A DNA stretch of 64,000 nucleotides from Synanceia verrucosa (lineage: Eukaryota > Chordata > Actinopteri > Perciformes > Synanceiidae). Below the pieces are notes generated by a model. It had not been told where the DNA came from, did not search any database, and worked only from the letters and a program-made list of their open reading frames with translations. Shown piece after piece: positions 45,201 to 60,200 of this stretch (positions are counted from its first letter, which is position 1; each line of letters begins with the position of its first letter). The position numbers and the translations under genes are program-made. The stretch lies in contig CM056555.1 in assembly GCA_029721515.1 (NCBI GenBank), positions 2,260,001 to 2,324,000 of the forward strand, read 5' to 3'.

Positions 45201-48200
45201 AGGCTTTAGTCAACAAAAGGCTTGTTGTGGTGGCGAAAATTCCCCCATAACACTGATAATGCTGAATTTTAACTGAGCAAACATTAGAGAGAGAACTTTT
45301 AGTCAGTTTCATTTTTTCTGCCGCTCTGAACTGTGGTTGAGCCTCTTAAGTCTGTTCATGCTACATGCATTATTTACCACCCAGCTGCACAAAAACCCCT
45401 AAACAGCTTCAGTCCCTTGTTGACTTCTTCGTTCAGACAGAAACATCAACAGCTACGCTTATTTGCAAGTTCTACCCATGAGATATGGAACAAGCCTGCT
45501 CACGTTCGTGCCTCATTTACACTGCAGAATAACCAGAATAAAAAAAAAAATATTACAGCTGACTTAAAACATTTCTTTCTGGCTGAAAGAAGCTGCAGTC
45601 TGACAACTTCTTCTCTCACTCTTCCTCCAAACAGACAAACAGGAAGTCCAGGTTGTGAACTTTGTTTGAACTTTTCACTTTTCATGAAAACGTTCCTCAT
45701 GACTCGACGTCATGGAAACCGCATCCTGCCCGGTCAAAGTTTAACTGCTTTCTGAGCGGAGAGAGAGAATGTTTGTATCTGCCTGGTGACTGTCTGAGCT
45801 TTAAGTTTGACTTGTTTGTATGTTAACAACCTTTCCCCACAAATATGGCTGCAGCCGCACGTAAAGACAAAGCTAAAGCTATAATGTTTTCACTGCACTA
45901 CGGAACTGCGTACTGAAAAGCCAGAAATAAGTGATTACATGAATATGTGGAAATTATTCACACACCTGCACTTTCACTGACTAAATAAAGGTTTGTATTA
46001 ATTAGAGAGTGTTATTAGCATGATATTGACCAGATGTGACTGATTACATTAACTACATTTAAACACAACAGTGTTTCCACCATCAGGTTTAATTCATCTC
46101 TGCAGGGCCGACAACTTAAAGAAATGGTATGTAACAAACATTGCTGTGGTGCTAAAAATGATCTTGAGTGATCCTGTTGTTAATATCAGTAATCACATTA
46201 CAGGTACTAATTAAAAAAAAAAAAAAACATCAATAAGGACCTTTACTTTGAAAGTATCTGCCGTATGTCCTCCTTATATTACAATAAGGAGCTTTACTTT
46301 GAAGTGATCTGGTGTTTCAGGTGATGTTACAGAGTAATCCAGAAGGAATGAAACTCTGACTTTCAGTGCTGGAAATGGTATCAGGTGAGAAACGTTGGAG
46401 CGGTGTGTTTGTAAACTGGACCTCACCTTGATCCACTGGTCGGGGGCGACGCCGCTCAGCGTGATGGTCGTCTCTGGTCTGTCCAGCAGAACCTTGAGCT
46501 TGGTGCATTTGGGGTCCTCGCTGGTACAAATACTAATGGGGACCATCCAGCTGGGGCAATCCTCACCTGTCCAACACACAAGACAAGCAGCCAATGAGAA
46601 GCTACAAGACAAAACATCATTAACAATAATGAAAATGATGACGTTATCTTCACTTCACCAACGATACTTTAACGACAGAAACACTGATTAGTGACGCTTA
46701 ATCTTTATCTGCAACTGTGCAGAAACACTGTGTTAAAACCAAAAACAGACATGCAAAAAATAAAAAAATACTGAATGTTGATTGAAAAGTTGAACTTCGA
46801 CATTCTAAATGAACTATTAGATACAATAAAGTATACACCCATACTGTATATAGTAACATATATAAACATTAAGGTCAACCACGTTAACGCACTGATCCCT
46901 ATTCGATGAAAGTCAAAGCCTAAGGCCTTTTGTTTTTCTTTGAATCTCCTGCTTTTATTTTTCCTCTTCGACACACCCTCACTAGCAGCTTCCTGCTTCA
47001 GCCATGGAGAAGAAAGCCAGCAACACAGCAACAGTAAAGACATCAAAACTAATATGCATCTTGTGTAAAAAATAAGAAGTACTCCCAGTTTGAGCTGGCA
47101 GCTATGAGCTAAGCTAATGCTAGTAAGTGCAGCTAATCAGATGGATGCTAACAGGCTGGAGCTACTATTTAGCAGTGATGAAATTAAACGGAAGAAGTTA
47201 ACTACAGCGATCAATAAAAGACTTAAAAACGTACAATAAAAAACGTGATGAATGGCAGTTAATAAAATGGAGTCTCTTAAGAGCTTAAAAAGACGACATG
47301 ACTGCCACAAACTCACCATTATGTGGTCCACTGGCACAGAACTTCTTCTGAGATATCTTGAGGATGCGGTCGTCACCTTGCTATAAATAAACATCACGGT
47401 TAGAGAGCGAGAATCAACAGACAGGCGACAAAATTAGAAGCAGCCACCAGACAGACACTCTGTCCTGTCTGCTGGTGAATTAAGCAGCAAATACAGAGCT
47501 TCACAGGTTTATCAGAGCATCAGAGAGCCTCCAGCATCATCTCATTCACTTTAACTGGACTCTTTCTTCCTCACTGAGTTCACTTCTCTTCACCATTTTG
47601 AACAGGAGTGAGGAATTTAAATTCATCTCTTTAGACCCAAACACTTTTTTTCTGTTCAGGAATGACAGGAAATAACTGGAATTTAACATCTCAGTCAAAA
47701 AATAATAATGTGCTTTGAGATTGTTTAAAAATAATAATTTAAAAATAGTAAATTTGCACAGACTGGTGGATTAACCATTACAGAAACATTACTGTTAATT
47801 TAATACAGCGGTGGTAAAGTCCTGACACTGGCTGGTAGAATAATAAACCTGTTAAGCTCTGTGTGTTTCAGTAGGAAACAGCAGTTCAGTCACTCAGCGC
47901 TCAACCTTGTGTCCGATCAAACAGCTCACCTGCTCCTGGTCCACGACTATTATCGGGAAGCCCATCTGCTTGGTCCATGAGCTCATCACGGCAGCGATGG
48001 GTTTCCCACTGGCCTGTTCCAGACAATCCCAAAGGTCCTCTGAGGAAGACAGCCGGCATGTCAGAGGATTAGGAAACCAGGAAATGAGATTTACACAGCA
48101 GTTCCATCACCAGGGAAACATTTCCTGCTGCTTCCTACCTGTCGACGCATTTTTATGCTGGAACTTCAACAGATAGGCGTTCATTCCTTTCCTAAAGTCC

Positions 48201-51200
48201 TACAAAGAAAGAGCGAGAAGCTTAGAGAGGAACACGTGAACACAGAAAAGTGTAAAGACCCCTCCAGGCTGAGACTAAGAACCAGCTACTGCAGCTCATT
48301 CATTCCTGCCATCAGCAGTTAAGACTCTACAACATCAGCATCACTGGATACTGTCATTTGTCTTAAAAATACAACAATAACTAACTTTCACTAATTTACA
48401 CAGCAAACTCTGACTGTTTTATTTTATGTCTGTTTATACTTCATAATTTACCCGTCCAAAAATTAACAACAATAATAATAAATTCATCTAATTATTGTAT
48501 TTAATTAATAAAAACAATTAACAAAAACAAAATTTAAAATAAAAACAAAATACTAACATTTAAACTGTGTTTACTGTAGATATTTATTATTATCATCACC
48601 TATTCTATTATTTCATGACTGCTGTTTCTTTCTTACTGTAACTTGTTTACGCTGCTGTATTAAGGAGATGAATGATGAAGTATTCTTTTCGACAACCAAC
48701 CTCGTCTCCTGTGTAGTTGTGCAACATGCGGATCACAGATGCTCCTTTGCTGTAGGAGATGGCATCAAAGATTTCATCCACCTCTGACGGATGACCCACG
48801 TTCACCTGGAGCACCAAGACAGAAAGCAGCTGTTAAATATAACTATTCTAACAGCGATAAAACATAATTCTAAAGACACAAAATGTGTTTGTTAGATAGT
48901 TTTTACTCCAAAAGAGGAGTGTTTTATTCCATTTAGTCAATGACTTTATGATGAATTTGTTTTCAAATCCAGAAAAGCCTTGGTGACCCTTTTCGATCAT
49001 TATTGAACCTCATTGGGTCAGTTTGGGCTCTAAAAATTAAGTTAAGATGTTTTTCTCTGCAAGCGACTCAGTGGTCATTAGAAGAGGTTTAAACTGGGAT
49101 TATGTTCATGTGATATTCCAGCAGATCTAACCCAGAAAACCTCCTGTTTCTATTGTGAATTTTGAAGAAGAGCTTTGCTAAAGCGACACACTGACGCTTG
49201 TTCTAGGCTGTTCCTTTTACTGTGAAGAGGAACCACTTCCTGTTTAAATTTTGGTCGCTGGGTACAAAACAAAATAACATCTATTTAAGACTTCCTTACA
49301 ACACAAAAGCCCATTGACACTAGAGTATTCTCTTCCACACAGTTTTATATTCAACCAGTATTTCTCTGCTAAACACTCAGTAACACTGCATCCAAAATAA
49401 TCCAAAATCAGTGGCAGAAGGATTATTAGTCTGAGTCTTAGAAGTAAAACAACAGCTTAGTGAAATGAACCCCTCCTCAGCTCACCTCTATGGGATGGCT
49501 GCTGTCCAGTGCGTCCAGGTCCAGAGCTCGGGTGTAGTCGGCTGAGACAAACTGGGTCCAGATGTCGTACTCTGGGAAGCAGTGGTCCACACACAGATAC
49601 TCGATCCAGGATGCAAACCCCTCGTTAAGCCACAGATGGGTCCACCATTCCTGTAAACACACAGCACGACAATCAGTGCGTTTACATGATGACAGCAACT
49701 CCATTATAGCTTTCTATCCTATTTTTGGGGGTGGCCGAGAAAGCATGTCATACCCTGGTAAAACAGGCGGCGCTGGCTGTACCCAGCTCAACTCGTGGTA
49801 AAAGAGCCACTTCAAGAAAGATGACAAACTGAGAGCAAGACGAAGCTATGTTCCTCTACATGTCGTTTGTGATGAGCGTGGTTGCAGCACTAACGCGATG
49901 CCAAACGGGGTTCTTGGTTGAATTGATTATGGAGGAAAAACGCTGCCGCTGAATGATACAGGGGAAAATCATAAGCATGCACAGAACGCAAAGCGTATTA
50001 AAAATATATATATTTTTAAGCACAAAGCCGGCACACATTGTAGGTACGCCAAAAAATATTTAGTTTGTTGCTCTTTATCAAAAAAAAAAAAAAAAAAAAG
50101 TCTTACAGCTTTTAAGTAATTTAAATTTCCCTCCATTTCTAGCTGGAGTATAACTCACAGAGCTGGCTGTAAACACAGAAACCATGAGTCACAAATGGCA
50201 ATTTAAAAAAAAAAAAGAGATCTCGCCCCTAAAACCAAAATAATACCAGCATATCCCATGTTTGAAAATGCCCCATTCAAACTAAGATCCAGTTCAGAAT
50301 TCATAAAAGTAAATACTGTTTTACATGACCCAAATCATCAAAATTCAGATGCTAGTGGAATATTAGTTTGTGTGTAAATGTAATCAATGTCTACAAAAAA
50401 ATTATATTATTTCCCCCAAAAAGCTCTCAACTTCTTTTGTGAATTACAGTCTTTCTTTCAGAAATATTACACAGCATACTTTTTGGAAATCAAGCCTTCC
50501 TTTAGTAGTAAATATTAAAATAAACTTAGTATTAGTTTAGCATATTTTGCTCACCCACAGCTGCAGATTGACAGGTAAGATAAACTTTAGTTTTCCACTT
50601 GGTGCTCTAGTTGTTAAATCATTGGAGGTTATGTAATTATGTAATTATCTTATTAATATGATTACTTTCATTTTCAAAGCTTCTCACAAGACAGATTTGT
50701 ACAGCCCAGGGTTCCTTCTGAAAATAAAATACATGTAATATTTTTATTCTAATTCTATTTATTTATGTTGTTGCACAGTTATCTTAATAATTAAATTTTT
50801 TTTCCATAAATATGAGGAATACCTAAACAGGCCTGCATAGTTCTGTGTTTAATTTATTGGACCTACAAATGCACACATTTTTTTGTACATGCAGTATAAC
50901 TATATATATGAAACTTAAGAAGCTGTGTTTTGTTTTGTGGCTCCTTAAAAAATATATTTTTTGGAAGAGGAGGGGAAAATGGTTCTTTTGATTGTCAAGT
51001 TTGCAGACCCCTGGTATATCATATTCAGTTGTTGAAAGCTGAAAGATTACAGGTGGTTACCATGGTGACCAAGTTTCCAAACCACTGGTGGGCGAGTTCG
51101 TGTCCGACCACCAGCGCCACCCACTGCCTGGAGGACGAGCAGGAGTTCTTCGGGTCAATAAGCAGTGCTGTCTCCCTGGAGAAAAAAAAAAAATAATAAT

Positions 51201-54200
51201 AATAATGACACCATCCAGAGTCCAGATGAACCGCTGGGCTGTTTATTAAAAACACCTGCAGGCAGGTGAATGGAGCCTGCAGCTGAATGCTCATCGAGGT
51301 CTCTGAATACCTAACAGGTGGCGAAACGTCCAGCTAACCAGGAAGCCATTAAAAAGCCATCAGTGACTGAGACCTGGAGCTGAACAAGTTCAGGCATAAC
51401 ATGATGACCACTGAGAGGTGAAGTGAATAACACTGATCATCTCCTCATCAAATGAACAGTCAGTGCTCAGAGTTGATGTTAGAAGCAGGAAAAAAATGTT
51501 CCAGTGTCAGGATTTTTCAGGAGTTTGACACCAAGAAGCAAACAGTGATGTCTAGAGGACTGGGTCAGAGCATCTCCAGAACTGCAGCTCTGGTGGTCTG
51601 TTCCTGGTCTGCAGTGGTCAGGATCTATCAAAAGTGGTCCAAGGAAGGACCAGTGGTCCACCAGAGACAGGGTCATGAGAGGACAAGGATCACTGATCCA
51701 GGCTGGTCCTGGTCTGATCCAACAGAGCAAAGAAGTTAATGCTGTGTCTGACAGAAAGGTCAAAGGTCACTCAACACAATGTCAGGGAGGTGGTCATAGT
51801 GTTATGCCTGATTGTTGTATTTCTCTTATTTAAAATCATTTCCAGGGATGAAAAATCCCATCTTGGTGGTTGAAATGGTCAGAGCCCATTCAAACATGTG
51901 GAGGAATATCAAGACAGAGAACCAAGAACAACACATCAAACTGAGAGACACACAAAAATGACCATGGTCATTCATCACATTAAATGTCAGTGGATCACTT
52001 ACACGTGGTTGGTAAACTGAAAGTGTTGATGCTGAAGCTTACCTGTAGGTAACAAGGCCCCAGTTTTCCATGGCACCTGAGTGGGAGGAAGCAGGACGTG
52101 GTTCACTTTGAACATGTTGTCTGGAAATGTCTCAAAGCGCTGATTTTAGGATTGAAGCTACTCACCAGCAGCAAAATCAGCAATAGCTATGAGATCGATT
52201 TTAGGCAACGGATAAGGAACACTGAAGTAGTCTTTGTAGAACGGTAAGGTCTTCGTCGCAACCTGCACAAAAACAAAAAAAAAAAAACTTTTAGATTGTC
52301 TGTGCAGCCAGACTACAGGACCACAGATTTAAGCGTTTAACTACCCTCCAGTCATGTTTGCAGTTGGTGAAACTGTCAAATATTCGTAAAATATTCCAAA
52401 AAGCATTGACAATTTTCTCACCTCAAGCGCAAATTTCCCTTGTTCTGCCTTCCCGACAGGCGTGTAGACGCGTACCGTCACACCGTCCGATGACTGGCTC
52501 TCCACATAGTCATATTCACCGATCACAAAAGCTACAAGGTATGTGGACATGATGGGCGTGGTAGCGAACTTCACCTCCACCAGGTTTTCATCCTCCGGAT
52601 ATGGCTTTCGATCGATGACATTCTGGAAGAGGCGGAGGGGAATAAAAGCAATTATTGAATTATTATTATTATTATTAATATTATTGGGACCTTTTGGGTA
52701 AAAAAACAAAAAAACAGGACTTTTTGTAGCAGAGTGTCTCTGTTAGGTAAAGAGAGATGCTGTGTGATGCCAGAACAAACACTGAACAGATGATTTCATA
52801 ATTTCAGTCTTGAAGTTGATGCTAAAGGGAAGGTCACCAGGTCAGGTCATCACAGTCACAATGATTCATCCTCTGCAGAGCCTGAATCACTCACAACATT
52901 AACGACACTCTTCACATTAGATTAGGATGTTTCTTTTGTAGAAAAAGGAGGAATCATTAATGTATTACAATTTTTTCTCATTGTCAAAAAATTTCATGAA
53001 AACAGCGTCGCCGTCTGTTGTTTTTATATTTTTATATTATTTTTTTCAAGGCTCAGTGCTGTTTGTATTTTATACTTGATAAAATATAAGTCAAATCCAT
53101 AGTTTAAATATTGCATTTAATTTTCTATTCTTTTTAGTACAGACTTTAAATATTTATTATTACTTAATCGCTTATATCATTATTGTTTTATTGTATTTTT
53201 ACAATAGCTTGTTCACGCTGCTGTAACAAGTGAATTCCCCCCCCAAAATATTCTATTTTCTCTCTGTATTCTGTAGTTTTTTTTTTAATCAAAGATAAAT
53301 CATTGAATTTTTTGGGGATTATTTTCAGTGACGGATTAATTAATCTGACGCTCCGGTGAAGTGATTCCTGACCTGGTACTGTGGACCCGTTACTCCCTGG
53401 CCTTGAAATATTCTCAAGATAAAGAGAATAATAACAGAAATTTACAGAAAAGTGTATACAAACTAAATCCACTGACAAATTGGCACAGAAAAGGTTGGGA
53501 AGCCCTGGTGTAGGATGTGTTTGTGTTGCAGCAGAATGGTGAATGTGGCATTGAGATTAAATAAGAAATACGACAGTGAAGCTTATTGATGTGTTTTAAT
53601 AAAGTAATTAAATGGGTGCTTTACGGCACAGAGGAAGAGGACACATCAGGCTTTGTTGAGTAGATCTGTACTAAACGCTCATGGACACAGCCGAGCTCGT
53701 CACTGAGCTGTTCTGGACTTTAAAAAGGTCACAGGAGACTTGCTGGGACAATAAATTTCATCAGGTATGTGGACACAAAAGGTCAAGAGCTGGACCAGAA
53801 TCAGTCTGTGCAGGGCCTCATCCTGCCAGTCAAAATAATCCAATTTCCTCCACAATCTGTCCGTAATCATTTCTCGTCTGTGATGACATGTGTATCTTAT
53901 TCTGGCTGTGTTACTCATCAGTGATTTGTCTTCCTTAATGAGATTCTGTTGAGCAGACACTGACACAACAGGACTGGACATAAAACACACTTTCACACTC
54001 AGTCAGTCATCACAAAGACCCGAATTTAGCCTCGTCCTCATCATCCAAATAACCTGCCTTAGCCCGGAGGTGGTGGTGGTGTTAGAAAGTAATATAAAGC
54101 CAGACGCCATTTAGTTTAAAAAAAAAAAAAAAAAAAAATCACTGATGAACGAAAGACGTGCTATTTTAGGAGAATTTGTTTTACAGGTACAAAAAAAAAT

Positions 54201-57200
54201 GCACAGTGCTTGAAAAATTCATCATCTCCTTCACTTTAACCGGACTGAATTCACCTTTTCAGACCCAAATTTGAGCCAGAACACTGGAATTAATCCAGAA
54301 TAACGAACAACCTCTAAAACACATTTTTCTGTTCAGCAATAACAGGAAATAACTGAAGAACTTAACATCTCAGTCAAAAAAATAATAATAATGTGCTTTG
54401 ATAGTTTTTATGTAAAACAGTAAATTTTAAAATTCCTAGATAGCAACAATAATGATTTTTATCATTAAATATCTCACTTTGATTAACTCTCTGAGTACCA
54501 TTGACGTATTTCAACGTCATTTAAAATTCGACACTTGAGTGTCATTGACATAATAATATGTCAAAATGTTTTTCTGGCAGCTGACACAAGAGGGCGCTCT
54601 CACACAGCCTGTGAGTAATTTGGGGGCTTCTGGGAGATGTAGTCAGAGCATAAAGAGACGGTATACACCACAGAGATCAAAACAGGAAGTGGAGACGATC
54701 GAAATTAGAGAGCAAAACAAACAGAATGTGGAGAAAAAGTGGTGATTTTGGTGAAAGTGTCCTCTACTCTACCTCTGATAAAACAAGAATGGAACAAGGT
54801 AAAAACAAACATTTTTTTCATGATGAAATAGAGAGTCTCTTCTTTCATTTGAGATATTCAGTGTTTTCAGAGTCATAGGAAAAAAAATTCTGTGGGTCTA
54901 GAAATATGACTCAAAATGGACAAAAACGCTGGAACAAGACACTTCCTGTTTTATAAAACGACTGGAACTCAAAGAGTTAAAGCGCTTGCACATTTAGAGA
55001 AATATTAAAAATCAGTAATACTGCAGTGGTAAACACCTGACACTGGGTGGCGGAATAATAAATTTGTTGGCTGTATACGTACAGCAGTTGCATTTCACAT
55101 GTGGTTAAACACAACATGAGCCAGAGGTTAAATATGCAGTGACTGCGTTTCCTGCTGTTATGTAAGCCACCAAGAGAAAGTGAGGAAACACACATGAAAG
55201 AAACTTGGCAGCAGATGGTGACTCAGGCACTTTGGAGTTTCAGGGTCTGCAGTTTCTCAGAGGCAGAAGCGAACATGTGACACGTACCATATTTGACAAG
55301 GCGACTCGGTCCTTGGGAACGATCAGAGCGATGTCAAAGGTGGCTTTGATAGCTGGCTCATCCCAACAGGGGAAAGCTCTGCGAGCGTCCGTGGCCTGGA
55401 GGAGGAGGAGGAGAGAGGAAGGACATCAACTGGGATGAAGATACAGAGGAGACCAGGTCCAGATCCAGACCAGTCCAGAGCTTCAGACCAATCTAAGGTG
55501 GGCTGCAGTTCACACTCACTCATTCATTCTGGCCCACACATCAATTTACAGACTGTCGGTAAAGATCCACGCAGAAGCCACACTATAATCATTTTAATAT
55601 GTTGTTTTTCCCCATGAAAACCAGAAAATAAACAGCTATTTGTTCCTCCATAATGATGCAGCCTTGGTTCACCCCTGGTATCTTAAACTAGTCTCTGCTT
55701 GTTGTGATCATATCTCACTTTTTGGGTCACGTTTGATTTTTATCTGCTCAGATAAACGGTACAATGAGGAGGACGGCAGGACGACGCTGCTGTGACCTAC
55801 ACACAAAAAACACTTCTAAATCAAGTCAAAAAATAAATTTGATTACTAATGATAAGACATCATCATTATGACACTTTACTGGAGCTGCACTACTGAATTA
55901 ATAACCAGCTATTTGGATAATCAGTTTCTGTTTTTTTTCCTCCTCTATGACAGATTAGATTAATCAACAATAAAATTCATAATAGTTGCAGCTCTACACT
56001 TCACCTTAATGTCCTTTTAATACCTGTTTACATATCAGCATGTATTAATTGTTACTATACCGTTATATTTTCTACATCTGGGTCACTAATTACCCAAATG
56101 TTGTAAATCTCTCTACCAAATATATATTATTTTATATGGTATTTTTTAACTTCTGTTGTCTCAATGACTTCATCTCCTACCCAGCCTTGGTACTTACTGT
56201 AGGTACTGTTTTAAACATCTACTATTACAGGAGTGCAGACATAAATGTGAGCTAATGTCAGGAAATTAATCTGAATGAGATTACTGGTCACTAAGTGACA
56301 AAATACATTTCCTTAATCTAACTATGAATTAATTTGACTACGTATTCCTTTGTCTGCTTTTTAGGTCGCTGTTTGGTGACCTGACGACACGTTTCCACCC
56401 TGGTAGCATTTTATCTAATTATATTTCATATTATCCTTTTGGTTTTGTCGTTCATATTGTTCAGAATTTGCCTGTCCCCATAGAAAAGTGCTCAGCCTGT
56501 TCACTACTTGGCTTATGAACCAGATGGTTGTCAGTTCAAGTCCCCGCTTGCACAAACTACAGAGTGCGGACTGTAGCTCTGACATTTACTGCATGTGTGA
56601 AGGTCATGTAGAAATAAAATACCGGAGAGAAAACTGAATTGCCTCCACAGGGAATCATCATAAAATCAAACACAGCCAGAGAAATTACAGTTACATCTGA
56701 AAATTTCTGTTATTTCCAAAACCAACGGACACACCCACTTCTAGCAAGTGTGTAATTATGTTTGAACTTTTCTTTCATGGCCTCTCTTTTTCACTCTACT
56801 TCTATTTCTGTGCACAACACTATGAAGGTCAGACGACATTTTCTACTAACTACTGACAGCAGACACACTGAGCTGAGCTTTAGATCAAAAACAAACATTT
56901 CCCAGGTTAATAAAACACATTTACCATTCAGCACAAAACTCCTTCTAATTGCCTCAAACTGAAGCTCTCTGAGAATGACCAACAGATATCAGCTCAAGTA
57001 AATCAGCAGAAATGTCATTACCTGAAGTTTATGTCAGTTATTTTCAAAAATGAACTACAATGACAGAGCACTTTGCTGGGTTTTAGTTTCACTTTTACTG
57101 CGCTCACTCGCTCACCCACTTTCTAGAGCCTTCTCTTTTCTGTCTGTCATTCTTTAACCTGGTATCAAGGCGTATCTGAGAGTTGGGAGGATAAAGATCA

Positions 57201-60200
57201 TGAGATCATGTCAGGACTATATCCTCCACCTTGGTGGATCTCCTGCAGGTTCAAATGAGTCCAGAACAGACTGACCTTTCCCCAAAAGTAGGTCAACGCA
57301 CAGCAGCATCTTTAAAAAATATGCATAATAATTTATAATTTAAAAAAAGGTATTATAGATTAAGCTAGCATTAGATACTTTATTAATCCTGAGGGAAATT
57401 CAAGGGAAGCAAACTAATTCAAATTTATCACACTTTCACGAGCCACAACAAGTGATTAACGCATCAATAATCTATAATAAGAATCCACTTATATAGTATA
57501 GTACATATATATTATCGCTACTGCCAATAACTGCATTATTTGTTGCTATTGTCAACTATTCCTTTTAAATCTGTGCACTTGTTGTGAATAAAGTTCTGTA
57601 CAAATAAACTTGAACTGATCTGAAAAATAAACAAATGGAAACAATTCCAACTGTTATTATTATCGTCATCATATTATTATTATTATTATTATATGTTAGC
57701 ATGATAATATTAGCTCATAATGTAGTGAACACACAATGTTTTTTTTAGTTTGAAAGTGGAAACCAGGAAGTGTTTCTCTTTTAGCGATATTGCCTCATCT
57801 TTAGGATAACTCTGGAAAACCAGCTATAGTCACATGACCATCCCATGTTGCAACACAGGCAGGTAGTGTGTGAAGCAACACATTCAACCTTCCCAAAGGA
57901 AAACACCTCATCAGCTCACCTCAAACTGTGTGACGGCAGCGTAGCGGATCTCTCCAGCAGCGGTTGAATATTTACTTCTATAGAATCCCTTCATTTTGTC
58001 GTTCAGCTCTCCAACAAAGTCTATCTTCAACGTGCCGGAGCCTGGAGAGGCGAGGACAGAGGGAGTTCGTTCCGCAACGACCAAAGGAGGGAAATATCTC
58101 AGCATGTTTCAGCAGCAGCGACGGGTCCTTTCTTACCTTTCTGTAAAGCGCTAGGAAACGACAGGGTGACTTTCTCATCCTCATTTTGATAGTTGAATCC
58201 TGTGGCGTTAATTTCTGAAACAAAAAGAGAGGAAGAGATGTTCAAACTGCATTTTCATCTATGACGGCTCATCATAAAGGAAGAACAAAGCAGACGGCTT
58301 GATCCTCACCTTCTCCCCCCTGCGGTGCAAAGGAAGCTGTGATGATGTCGATGTCAGCACAGTTCATCACAATCTGATTTGTGGCTTGTGTAACCTGTAA
58401 ATATTGACATAAAACAGCTTAATTTAATCTTGATAATCCAGCTCACAATTTCAATTCCCAAACTGTTTGAGATAGATAACGTTTAAATAATGTGGAAAGC
58501 TTTGCTGAAACTATCTCAGACAACAGTTTCGTTTTGACAATTACAGTTGTACAAACAGCTTAAAAATCAGATAGCAGAGACAGGAATGACTAAACTGACT
58601 GACAGCTAAAACTGGTCACAGATAAAGAACCAATCGGTGCTTGACAAGAGAAAGAAAGTGATGAAAGGAAAGAAAGGAAGGATGGCAGACTATGGGTTTT
58701 CCATCCTTGAATGCCATGCAGTTTTAGTGATATTCACGGTCCGTGGCACTGCTAGTTGGACGCTGCCGCTGTTGTTTCAGACCCAGTAATCATGAAACAT
58801 ACCAGGCGGATGGCAAAGTGCCACATTGCTTGAGTTTCTTCCTGCCTATTGTGTTTTACCCAGGCTTTGTGCAAACTGGTAGGCAGGTAAACAAGGAGTT
58901 ACTGAACCAAACTGTGGTCAAGAATGTTAAGGTCTTAGAGAAAAGGATTTAAAAAAAAAAACTTTTGGGGGACTCAACTTACTGAAATGAGGCTTTGCAT
59001 TTAAATGATTCATCATGTTTATATTCAAAACTTGACAGGTGTTTGATCAATAACATATGTCTGTGTCCTGCTTTAACAGTTCCTGTTTAGCATAGATGAT
59101 TTCCCAAAAATCAGAATCTGCTTTGTTGGCCAGGCATGTTTTCACATACTAGAAATTTGACTCCGGTTTACAGCACCGTCTATCTACCAACATGGAATAA
59201 AAATGGGAGTATTATTTCAGCACTGGTGGTAATTAGATAAAAAAAAAAAAACAAGACTTCAAATACTTTGAGGTGTCATTTAACAAAACATGACAAACAG
59301 CTCAAAAACATCCATCCATTAATACTGAATTATTGTTTTATATATTTGCAACCTATATATATGGGTTTTGGACTGCTGGTCATGACAACATTAGTTTAAT
59401 CATTTTTCCATATCACTGTTTTGTATTTATTTATTTATCACTCATTCTGTTATCTTATCATTTTGAATTTACTACGATAAAAAGTTCTTGATAGTGACAC
59501 AGTTTACGCCCCATTAGTGACTAATAAACTAAACTGTATTTTACTTAGTAAAGTGATTTGAGAAAATGTGCACATTTAGACCATACACAGTGACAGTTGG
59601 GAGTGCTCTGATAATTTGTGTTGAATGAGTGTTTACAACCACACACACAGGTGTTATGGCACTAAGCTGACAGGTGTTTGTGCCCACACAATGGAGAAAT
59701 TGACAGACGGCAAGAACTAATTCTGGAAAAAAAAAAAAAAGTGCAAAGTGGGCTGGTGTGTTTGTTCTATGTGCCGGTTATAGAGTAGCTACACCCACTT
59801 TAGCAACAAGCTGATTCACTGATCTATTAACTTAAGTCAACTGGAAGTTAACTAACATTCAAAACCAAAAACAGAAAAAGACACCACAGTGTGCAGTCCT
59901 CAAATTTGACCACCGAGTAGGTTTAAAAAAGAGTTTAACCTTAAATAGAGCTGTCATCTACCTCGCATGTGCTCTTTACACCTTCTTTAACAGTTGTCTG
60001 ACAGCCTTTACTGTGTGGTGAAAGCCACACATTCACAGATGAGTTGATTTTGAATATCTGATGTAAACTGAAGGGCGATGTGTGAGCTGATGTTCATCTA
60101 CTTCTTAAGCTAAATAAACAATTTAAAAGCAGAAAAAATTTCGACACAATGCAAAAAGCAGGGCTGTTTTCTGACACTTTTTAGAGATTTGTGGTTCTCA

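Larger units (their letters stand above)
39351..48700 (-). other. npepps introns 11-22: content
   Basis: These are mostly short introns without further genes. Notable content: AT-rich sequence at 40531-41582; LINE-tail copies at 42385-42530 and 44535-44780; a ~400 bp family copy at 43695-44005; a GTT/ATT-rich microsatellite at 44875-44925 beside the exon 16 donor; a GCTAAC-like patch at 47090-47150; and another ~400 bp copy at 47505-47875. Frames such as 45333-45755 and 46705-47046 are intronic with no family match. Confidence 0.45.
52623..57919 (-). other. npepps introns 4 and 5: content
   Basis: Intron 5 (52623-55287) holds a LINE-tail copy, an A run at 54118-54138 and the split repeat with nested piggyBac-like element. 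Intron 4 (55396-57919) holds the short MITE, a possible SINE (56490-56625), a LINE-tail-like scrap at 57370-57410 (TACTTTATTAATCCTGAGGG) and an ATT run near 57670. No unassigned exon was seen. Confidence 0.45.

Noticed and set aside
45333..45755. 140-codon plus-strand frame
   Set aside because: It lies within an npepps intron in antisense, contains an A-run-derived Lys/Asn stretch and has no recognised domain or promoter.
56500..56560. Possible tRNA gene, because of a B-box-like AGTTCAAGTCC
   Set aside because: No cloverleaf with a proper acceptor stem and anticodon arm could be drawn; kept only as a low-confidence SINE remnant.
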